Origin: Pseudoxanthomonas kaohsiungensis
GTDB taxonomy: Bacteria; Pseudomonadota; Gammaproteobacteria; Xanthomonadales; Xanthomonadaceae
Direction: 5' to 3'
DNA length: 51,658 nt
NCBI RefSeq assembly: GCF_010211765.1
Contig: NZ_PDWO01000019.1
Location: forward strand, 1-51,658
The position numbers and the translations under genes are program-made. Positions 44,020 through 51,658 of this stretch are shown one piece after another; the stretch's first letter is position 1, and each line of letters starts with the position of its first letter. Below the pieces are notes generated by a model. That model was not told the origin of the DNA. It saw only the letters and a list, made by a program, of their open reading frames with translations, and searched no databases.

Positions 44020-45060
44020 TCATCCGCCCGGGAGCGGCGGCAGGCCGTCGATCCAGAACGCGCGGTTGCCGCCCAGGCGCTTGGACTCGTACAGGGCCGC
44101 ATCGGCGCGCGCGTACCAGTCGTTCCAGTCCTGCTCCGGTTCGACCAGGCAGGCGCCCACGCTCACCGGGCAGATGGTCGGCACCGCCTGCTGCAGCAGC
44201 AGCAGGTTGCGGGTGGTGGCCACCACGAACTCGGCGTAGCGCATCACGTCTTCGCGCTTCTGCGCCGAGACCAGCAGGCAGAATTCGTCGCCGCCCAGAC
44301 GGCAGGGCACGTCGTCCGGGCCGGCGACCGAGCGCAGGATGCCGGCGATGTTCTGCAGCACGCGGTCGCCGATCAGGTGGCCATGGTCGTCGTTGACCTG
44401 CTTGAAGCGGTCGCAGTCCACCAGCACCAGGCCCATGGCCTCCTTCATCCCCAGCCGGCGGCATTCCTGCAGGTGCAGGGTCAGGCCGCGGCGGTTGTAC
44501 AGGCCGGTGAGCTCGTCGGTGCGGATCAGCTCCTCGGTCTGGTTGAGCTGGTGGGTGGTGGCGTAGAGGTTGTCCAGCGCCGTCTCCAGGTCCTGGTTGC
44601 GGCGGCGCAGCTGGCGGATCAGGCTCTGCTCGTTGAGCACCACCCGAGTAATGGAGCGGCGCAGGAACTGCGCTACCAGGTGCGGATCGCGTGCCACAAG
44701 CTGCTGGAACTCATCCTCCCCCAGCTCGACCAGGGCGCCGTCGCTGGCGGCGACCGCGTCGGCGCTACGGGTGTGCTCGCCGATCAGCAGGCCCAGCTCG
44801 CCGAAGAATTCCTGCGGCCCCAGCTGCTTGGTGGCCAGGTCGTTGCCGAAGTCCAGCTCGACCCGGCCATGGGAGATCACGTACATGACCTCGCCGGTGT
44901 CGCCGCGGCGGAACAGGCGCTCGCCGGCGCGCATCGGCCGTTCGCGACCGACGGCCGCGAACAGGTTGAACTCGCACGACGACAGGGCGGCGTTTCCACC
45001 ACCGCTGGCTTCCTGGTCGTTCCTGTCCCGGACGCTGCGCGTCACGCCGTCGCTCGACAT
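44020..45060 (-). CDS. cNMP-binding / GGDEF protein (cyclic nucleotide-responsive diguanylate cyclase)
   Basis: 346 residues from ATG 45060 (MSSDGVTRSV), soluble. The CRP-like cNMP-binding domain covers about 30-140 (RAGERLFRRGDTGEVMYVISHGRVEL, EFFGELGLLIGEHTRSADAVA). A coiled linker (RRNQDLETALDNLYATTHQL) leads to the GGDEF domain (~185-340), with an intact active site GGDEF at 256-260. The inhibitory RxxD position reads GPDD, so the I-site is lost and feedback inhibition is not expected. Order and neighbour fit XC_0249 of X. campestris, where cGMP binding raises c-di-GMP synthesis; orthology is inferred. Confidence 0.88.
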   Translation of the reverse strand: MSSDGVTRSVRDRNDQEASGGGNAALSSCEFNLFAAVGRERPMRAGERLFRRGDTGEVMYVISHGRVELDFGNDLATKQLGPQEFFGELGLLIGEHTRSADAVAASDGALVELGEDEFQQLVARDPHLVAQFLRRSITRVVLNEQSLIRQLRRRNQDLETALDNLYATTHQLNQTEELIRTDELTGLYNRRGLTLHLQECRRLGMKEAMGLVLVDCDRFKQVNDDHGHLIGDRVLQNIAGILRSVAGPDDVPCRLGGDEFCLLVSAQKREDVMRYAEFVVATTRNLLLLQQAVPTICPVSVGACLVEPEQDWNDWYARADAALYESKRLGGNRAFWIDGLPPLPGG

Positions 45061-45468
45061 CCCACGGCTCCCGTACCCGGCCCCCTCCGGATGAGCACGG
45101 AGCATACCATCGGCCCGCGTACGGCATAGCGCGCGGCGCGCGGCCCGGCCACCGGCCGTCGGGCCGGAACCGCCGCCCGGGAGCCCCGGAACGTAGCCGC
45201 TGGACCGGCCGCACTCGTGGCCAGGCCGGCGGCGGCCGTGCGGCGCGGGCCCCTTCCTGCGCGGACCGGGGGGTAGCCGCCCACCCGGCGGGGTCGACCC
45301 CAGCGTGCAGCCCGCTTCCCGCCATGGTCCAGCTCCCGGCATGCCTGCCGCCGGCGGATGCCGGCCCCTGACCGGGCTAACGCCGGAACCGGACCAAGGG
45401 GGCCGCGTCCTCCGGCAACAGGGTGGCCTTGGCCTCCATGCCGGAAACGGTATAGCCCCGCCCCCGCA
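45061..45468. other. Non-coding gap upstream of the cNMP/GGDEF gene
   Basis: About 400 bases without a supported gene. Very GC-rich with scattered short palindromes. No clear promoter found by eye, though the promoter of the signalling pair should be here. Confidence 0.5.
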
Positions 45469-45566
45469 TGTAGGAGCCCATCTTCATGGGCGACACGAGC
45501 GCCGGAGCGAACGGGGCGGCGCCCTGGGCAAGGGGCGTCGGGTCGCCGATGAATCGGCTCCTACAG
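45469..45566. repeat. GTAGGAGCC inverted repeat
   Basis: Opens TGTAGGAGCCCATCTTCATG and closes with GCCGATGAATCGGCTCCTACA. Lies between the gap above and the aceA terminator. Confidence 0.8.
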
Positions 45567-45586
45567 ATCGAGCGCCGCCGCGCGGG

Positions 45587-45621
45587 AAAAAAAGGGGTGC
45601 GCCCCCTCCCGGGGCGCACCC
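45587..45621 (-). terminator. Rho-independent terminator of aceA
   Basis: On the minus strand, GGGTGCGCCCC pairs with GGGGCGCACCC around five bases, followed by seven T. This is the only textbook intrinsic terminator in the window and lies 47 bp after the aceA stop. Confidence 0.88.
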
Positions 45622-45668
45622 GCACGACCTGTCACGGCCTGGAGGCCGGTTGCGGCATAGCCCTGGCC

Positions 45669-46961
45669 TCAGGCCGCCGCGCGGTCGTGGAACTGCTCTT
45701 CCTCGGTCGAGCCCTTCAGCGCGGTGGTCGAGGACTGGCCCTGCTGGATCGCCTGGGTCACCTGGTCGAAGTAGCCGGTGCCGACCTCGCGCTGGTGCTT
45801 GACCGCGGTGAAGCCCTTCTCGGCGGCGGCGAACTCGGCCTCCTGCAGCTCCACGAATGCGCTCATCTGCCGGCGGGCGTAGCCGTGGGCCAGGTTGAAC
45901 ATCGAGTAGTTCAGCGCATGGAAGCCGGCCAGGGTGATGAACTGGAACTTGTAGCCGTAGCTGGCGATCTCCTTCTGGAATTTCGCGATGGTGGCGTCGT
46001 CCAGGTTCTTCTTCCAGTTGAACGAGGGCGAGCAGTTGTAGGCCAGCAGCTTGCCCGGGTACTTCGCGTGGATCGCCTCGGCGAACCTGCGCGCGAACTC
46101 CAGGTCCGGCTTGCCGGTCTCGCACCAGACCAGGTCGGCGTAAGGCGCGTAGGCCAGGCCACGGCTGATCGACTGCTCCAGGCCGTTGCGCACCTTGTAG
46201 AAGCCCTCGACCGTGCGCTCGCCGGTGCAGAACGGCTTGTCGTTGTCGTCGACGTCGGAGGTCAGCAGGTCGGCGGCCTCCGCGTCGGTGCGCGCGACCA
46301 GCAGCGTCGGCACGCCCATCACGTCGGCGGCCAGGCGCGCGGCGTTGAGCTTCTCCACCGCCTCGCGGGTCGGCACCAGCACCTTGCCGCCCATGTGCCC
46401 GCACTTCTTCACCGAGGCCAGCTGGTCCTCGAAGTGCACGCCCGCCGCGCCGGCCTCGATCATCGCCTTCATCAGCTCGAACGCGTTGAGCACGCCGCCG
46501 AAGCCGGCTTCGGCGTCGGCCACGATCGGCTGCAGGAAGTCGATGCTGTCGTCGCCCTCGGCATGGTGCAGCTGGTCGGCCCGCAGCAGCGCGTTGTTGA
46601 TCCGGCGCACCACCGCCGGCACCGAGTCGGCCGGGTACAGCGACTGGTCCGGATACATCTGCCCGGCCAGGTTGGCGTCGGCGGCGACCTGCCAGCCGGA
46701 CAGGTAGATCGCGTTCAAACCCGCCTTGACCTGCTGCATGGCCTGGTTGCCGGTCAGCGCACCGAGCGCGTTGACGAAATCCTTCTCGTGCAGGTAGCGC
46801 CACAGCTTCTCCGCGCCGATCTTCGCGATCGAATGCTCGACCGGGATCGTGCCGCGCAACCGGACCACGTCGGCGGCGGTGTAGTTGCGGGTGATGCCGG
46901 CCCAGCGCGGGTCGGTGTTCCATTCGTGCTGGATCTGTTCGGCGGTCTTCAGCGTGGTCAT
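45669..46961 (-). CDS. aceA: Isocitrate lyase
   Basis: Cleaves isocitrate to glyoxylate and succinate, the first step of the glyoxylate shunt. The product is 430 residues. The catalytic signature [10 protein letters not shown] is intact with its Cys. The N-terminus ([19 protein letters not shown]), [21 protein letters not shown] and [10 protein letters not shown] are family-typical. It lies downstream of aceB on the same strand, separated by 162 bp with a palindrome, so both may be read from the aceB promoter or aceA may have its own. Confidence 0.97.
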   Translation of the reverse strand: MTTLKTAEQIQHEWNTDPRWAGITRNYTAADVVRLRGTIPVEHSIAKIGAEKLWRYLHEKDFVNALGALTGNQAMQQVKAGLNAIYLSGWQVAADANLAGQMYPDQSLYPADSVPAVVRRINNALLRADQLHHAEGDDSIDFLQPIVADAEAGFGGVLNAFELMKAMIEAGAAGVHFEDQLASVKKCGHMGGKVLVPTREAVEKLNAARLAADVMGVPTLLVARTDAEAADLLTSDVDDNDKPFCTGERTVEGFYKVRNGLEQSISRGLAYAPYADLVWCETGKPDLEFARRFAEAIHAKYPGKLLAYNCSPSFNWKKNLDDATIAKFQKEIASYGYKFQFITLAGFHALNYSMFNLAHGYARRQMSAFVELQEAEFAAAEKGFTAVKHQREVGTGYFDQVTQAIQQGQSSTTALKGSTEEEQFHDRAAA

Positions 46962-47057
46962 GGTGTTCTCCGTGGGACGGCTTGCGGCGGCTTGGCGTGG
47001 TGCCGGACTGTCCGGCGAGGTGGCAACGGGGGCGGGGCGAGCCGCGCTTGGTGCCTC

Positions 47058-47121
47058 GTAGAGCCGGGCTTGCCCGGCTTGGGGGGTGGCGGGTGCTTCA
47101 GCGGGGCGGGCCCCGCTCTAC
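47058..47121. repeat. GTAGAGC-type inverted repeat between aceB and aceA
   Basis: GTAGAGCCGGGCTTGCCCGGCT at the left and AGCGGGGCGGGCCCCGCTCTAC at the right, ending three bases before the aceB stop complement (47124). The arms are from the two sub-variants of the family (GGGC and CGGG). Confidence 0.75.
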
Positions 47122-47123
47122 GG

Positions 47124-48818
<1,695 letters not shown>

Positions 48819-48873
48819 GGCAGGCTCCAGGGCTGCTCGGGTCGGGAGTCCACGCTGCGCTGCGGCAAACTAT

Positions 48874-48894
48874 TTGACAAAACAGTTTTGTCAA
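48874..48894. promoter_or_regulatory. Perfect palindrome in the aceB/lysR control region
   Basis: TTGACAAAAC and GTTTTGTCAA are exact complements around one central A. The site lies 56 bp from the aceB start and 43 bp from the LysR gene start, and contains TTGACA on each strand, so it could be a -35 box as well as an operator. Confidence 0.75.
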
Positions 48895-48936
48895 TGTACT
48901 TCATAAGCTCAACTAATATGTAGTCACAACCATCCC

Positions 48937-49899
48937 GTGGCTGGCAGCGCAAACCCCCGTTTTTCCTACAAATCCGACCGGCTCAAGCCGCTGCGCGCGT
49001 TCTGCCAGACGGTGCGCCTGGGCTCGGTGTCGCGTGCCGCCGATGCCCTGTTCGTCAGCCAGCCGGCCATCACCCTGCAACTGCAGGCGCTGGAACGGGA
49101 CCTGGGCATGCCCCTGCTCGAGCGCAACGGCCGCCGCCTGGCCCCGACCCGGGAGGGCGAGATCCTGTACGAGATGGCCCTGCCGCTGGTCGAGCAGCTC
49201 GACGGCCTGGAGGCCGCGTTCCGCGAACGGGTCCAGGGCCTGGATGCCGGCGAGCTGAAGATCGCCGCCAACAGCTCGACCATCCTCTACCTGCTGCCGC
49301 GGATCGTGGAGGCGTTCCGGGCGCACCATCCCGAGGTCCGCCTGACCCTGCACAACGTGGTCGCCAGCGAGGGCACCGACCTGCTGCGCGAGGACGCGGT
49401 GGACCTGGTGGTCGGCACCCTGCTCGACGTACCGGCGGACCTGAGCTACGAGGGCGCGTACCGCTTCGAGCAGCGGCTGATCGCCCCGCCCGGGCACCCG
49501 CTGCTGCGCAAGGCGCGGCTGGAGCTGGCCGACCTGGCGGCGCACCCGCTGATCCTGCCGCCCAAGCGGCAGATCACCTGGCGCCTGGTCGACCTGGTGC
49601 TGCAGCAGAACCGGGTGCCGTACACCGTGGCGCTGGAGGTCAGCGGCTGGGACGTGATCAAGCAGTACGTGGCGATGGGCATGGGCGTGTCGATCGTGCC
49701 CTCGATCTGCCTGGGCGAGAACGATGGCGATCGCCTGGCGTCGCGCTCGCTGGCCGCATTCTTCCCGTCGCGCAGCTACGGCGTGGTGGTGCGCAAGGGC
49801 CGCGTGCTGTCGCCGCAGGCGCGTGCGTTCATCGCGCTGATCAAGCCGGACCTGATGTCGCCGCGCGAGTACGACGAGGCGGGGCACTCGGAGCGATAG
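48937..49899 (+). CDS. LysR-family transcriptional regulator, CysB-like
   Basis: 320 residues from GTG 48937. The N-terminal helix-turn-helix (LRAFCQTVRLGSVSRAADALFVSQPAITLQLQALERDLG) is intact. The effector domain covers ~95-300 and includes LKIAANSSTILYLLPRIVEAFRAHHPEV. The position, divergent from aceBA with a shared palindrome, suggests it controls the glyoxylate shunt. The effector is unknown. An older GTG/ATG choice would not change the helix-turn-helix. Confidence 0.9.
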   Translation: MAGSANPRFSYKSDRLKPLRAFCQTVRLGSVSRAADALFVSQPAITLQLQALERDLGMPLLERNGRRLAPTREGEILYEMALPLVEQLDGLEAAFRERVQGLDAGELKIAANSSTILYLLPRIVEAFRAHHPEVRLTLHNVVASEGTDLLREDAVDLVVGTLLDVPADLSYEGAYRFEQRLIAPPGHPLLRKARLELADLAAHPLILPPKRQITWRLVDLVLQQNRVPYTVALEVSGWDVIKQYVAMGMGVSIVPSICLGENDGDRLASRSLAAFFPSRSYGVVVRKGRVLSPQARAFIALIKPDLMSPREYDEAGHSER

Positions 49900-49962
49900 G
49901 GCCGGCTCCTGGAACGGAAGCAGCAACCCGGCGACGGCGCCCGCACCGGCGACCGGTGCACG

Positions 49963-50121
49963 TCACGCCTTCTTCCCCGGATCCGCCGGCGGCTTCCTCT
50001 TCGGGGGCTCCGGCAGCTCGCCGCCCTTGAGGCGCAGGCCGTACTGGTGCTCGTATTCGTGCGCCCGGCGGCCGGATGCGGGTTTCGCGGGCGCTTTGTC
50101 CGTCTCGCGCCGGTCTGGCAT
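49963..50121 (-). CDS. Small basic hydrophilic protein
   Basis: 52 residues from ATG 50121, with AGGAAG six bases upstream. The sequence is Lys/Arg/Pro-rich (RRETDKAPAKPASGRRAHEY, EHQYGLRLKGGELPEPPKRK). It is too short and low in complexity to place in a family; the good ribosome site and lack of overlap with other genes are the support. It lies between the convergent LysR gene and lepB. Confidence 0.5.
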   Translation of the reverse strand: MPDRRETDKAPAKPASGRRAHEYEHQYGLRLKGGELPEPPKRKPPADPGKKA

Positions 50122-50290
50122 GTGACTTCCTCGCCCGGTGGAAAGCATCGTCGATGCCAGCAATAACGCCAGCCATGACGGCAATGGGCCGTCGTCGACA
50201 CGGGTACCACTGCGACCAGGCCGGCGCGAGGCAGGGTCCGGAGAAACAGGCGCCCATGACCGTGCGAACGTTCCCGCCAGGGCGGCCCGC

Positions 50291-50932
50291 CTACAGTCGC
50301 TGCCACTCCAGGCCCTCGCCGCGGCGCCAGTACACGGCCACGGCCCGCGCGTAGATCGCGTCGGCCTCGACGAAGCCGAACCAGCGTCCGTCGGCGCTGC
50401 GGCCACGATGGTCGCCGAGCACCAGCACGCGCCCCTCCGGCACCTCGATGCCGGCGATGTCCGGGCCGCCGCCATCGGCCAGGTCCAGCTGCGCCACGCG
50501 CAGGCCGAAGCGCTCGGCCGACGGCGCGCCCGGGTCGGCCATCGGCACGCTGTTGACCACCAGCCGGCCATCGCGCAGTTCGACCCGGTCGCCGGCCACC
50601 GCGACCACGCGCTTGATCAGGCGGGTGCCGTCGACCGGCGAATCGAACACGACCACGTCGCCACGCCGGGGCTGGCCGCGTTCGACCAGCACGTGGCGGG
50701 TGAACGGCACGCGTACCCCGTAGGCGCTCATGTCCACCGCGACGCGGTCGCCGGGCTGCAGGGTCGGCTGCATCGAGCCGCTGGGCACGTGGTAGTGGTT
50801 GGCGAACGAGGCGCGCGCGGCACCGAGCAGCAACAACAGGGCCAGCATCGGCAGCACTTCGCGGCGCAGCCAGTGGCCGGCGCTGCGGATGCGCGCGAGC
50901 GGTGGCGCGGGCGGGGACATCGACGGTTCCAT
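50291..50932 (-). CDS. lepB: Signal peptidase I
   Basis: Inner-membrane protease that cuts signal peptides. The product is 213 residues from ATG 50932 (ATG 50920 is an alternative four codons in). One membrane segment (VLPMLALLLLLGAARASF) precedes the catalytic Ser53 in PSGSMQPTL. The general base Lys107 is in RLIKRVVAVAGD. The box GDHRGRSADGRWFG has His in place of the usual Asn but is otherwise typical. Shorter than the main Xanthomonadaceae LepB (about 260-270), so probably a second, non-essential copy. The operon partner is unclear. Confidence 0.9.
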   Translation of the reverse strand: MEPSMSPPAPPLARIRSAGHWLRREVLPMLALLLLLGAARASFANHYHVPSGSMQPTLQPGDRVAVDMSAYGVRVPFTRHVLVERGQPRRGDVVVFDSPVDGTRLIKRVVAVAGDRVELRDGRLVVNSVPMADPGAPSAERFGLRVAQLDLADGGGPDIAGIEVPEGRVLVLGDHRGRSADGRWFGFVEADAIYARAVAVYWRRGEGLEWQRL

Positions 50933-51074
50933 CGGCGGCGGCTCCGGCGGTTCGGGATCCCCACGCTAGCGCCGCCGGCCGGCTGGCACCACATGACCGA
51001 TGGCACGGCGCGGCCGGTCACGCGCCGCGACGCGCGGCCGCGCTATCGTGGGCGCGGCTGCACGGAGGTGGCGG

Positions 51075-51658
51075 ATGCGCGGTTTCCTCGATTTCAGTTC
51101 CTGGTCCGGCCTGCTCACCACCCTGTTCGGACTGGTGCTGGTGTCGCTGGTGGCGGTCGGCATCCGCCTGGTGTTCATGCAGACCCTGCAGCGCCGGCGC
51201 GAGCGCGAGAACCGCCAGGTCAACGAGCGTTTGAAGACGCTGATCGCCGCTTACAAGACCCTCGGCGGTTCCTTCACCGGTGAGCTGGGCGTGGACCCGA
51301 GCCACCTGCGCGACCTGCGCCGCGACCCGGCCCGTGCGGGCAGCGAGGCTGCGGACACGCCCGGCGCCGAGCGCCGGCGCCGGATCCGCGACGCGGTCGA
51401 GGCAGCACTGTCGGACGTGATCCTGCTGGGGACCGAGGAGCAGGTGCGGCTGGCCGCGCAGGCCGCCCAGGACATGGTCGCCGGACGGCGGGTCGAGACC
51501 GCGGCGCTGGTTGCCTCGCTGCGCGCGTTCATCCGCCAGGCGCTGGACCTGGCGCCGATCCCCCCGGGCGTGGCCATCCCCAGCCAGGGCCCGCTGCGCG
51601 TCACGGCCGGAGGCGGTGGCGGCAAGCGTGATGGCGCTGGCGAGGGACGGGGCGGAGG
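51075..51658 (+). CDS. Membrane-anchored protein, cut by window end
   Basis: Open from ATG 51075, preceded by GGAGGTGGCGG, to the last base (194 codons, no stop). One hydrophobic segment at about 11-35 (LLTTLFGLVLVSLVAVGIRLVF) is followed by a cytoplasmic coiled stretch (LQRRRERENRQVNERLKTLI) and an Arg/Ala-rich region. The last part is Gly-rich. I do not recognise a family; the C-terminus is missing. Confidence 0.7.
   Translation, partial: MRGFLDFSSWSGLLTTLFGLVLVSLVAVGIRLVFMQTLQRRRERENRQVNERLKTLIAAYKTLGGSFTGELGVDPSHLRDLRRDPARAGSEAADTPGAERRRRIRDAVEAALSDVILLGTEEQVRLAAQAAQDMVAGRRVETAALVASLRAFIRQALDLAPIPPGVAIPSQGPLRVTAGGGGGKRDGAGEGRGG

Noticed and set aside
39897-45060. Lanthipeptide or standard azole RiPP cluster
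   Set aside because: No LanM/LanB, YcaO, radical SAM or dedicated peptidase-transporter is present, and the core has few Cys/Ser/Thr.

Overview
The window looks like chromosomal DNA from a high-GC gammaproteobacterium of the Xanthomonadaceae (Lysobacter/Luteimonas/Xanthomonas-like). The reasons are a PutA without a DNA-binding domain, a biosynthetic SpeA next to SpeE, a coaBC-dut-algC order with a membrane-anchored AlgC/XanA-type mutase, xth next to pyrE, and many short intergenic palindromes of two families (GTAGAGCGGGGC... and GTAGGAGCC...). Most genes are housekeeping. I saw no rRNA, tRNA, IS element or CRISPR array.

Layout. 1-4.9 kb: putA and a membrane diguanylate cyclase. 5.5-13.8 kb: tyrS; a cell-wall group (M23 endopeptidase, anmK, and further on ampG); a secreted isoaspartyl peptidase/asparaginase; a macrodomain gene behind a small ribbon-helix-helix gene; xth. 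14.0-19.4 kb: a lower-GC accessory block between xth and pyrE. It has an XRE regulator facing a run of mostly envelope proteins: a small secreted protein, a trypsin-like protease fused to an adhesin-E-like domain, a small membrane protein, a lipoprotein, a membrane J-domain protein and two small unknowns. 19.5-26.9 kb: pyrE, the algC/dut/coaBC operon, radC and a DUF1697 gene. 26.9-37.3 kb: argS, a SPOR protein, an SDR, marC, speA/speE, a frameshifted kinase gene, PII, ubiK and comM. 37.7-39.8 kb: an S9 lipoprotein peptidase.

39.9-45.1 kb holds the most interesting locus. A SagB-like flavin dehydrogenase is divergent from a 104-residue peptide with a nitrile-hydratase-like leader. Convergent with the peptide is a class III nucleotidyl cyclase with a membrane segment and a long helical-repeat region, and just upstream of that cyclase is a cNMP-binding/GGDEF protein. 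The first three match a set known mainly as named protein families ('putative peptide maturation dehydrogenase', 'putative modified peptide', 'putative peptide modification system cyclase'). The last two resemble the cGMP to c-di-GMP pair XC_0250/XC_0249 of Xanthomonas campestris. Together they suggest an uncharacterised modified-peptide (RiPP-like) system joined to two layers of cyclic-nucleotide signalling.

45.7-49.9 kb: aceA and aceB (glyoxylate shunt) divergent from a LysR regulator, with a perfect palindrome in the shared control region. 50-51.7 kb: a small basic protein, a signal peptidase I and a membrane protein that runs off the window. Several repeats sit exactly at gene ends, and in four cases the gene's stop codon is the TAG of the repeat.
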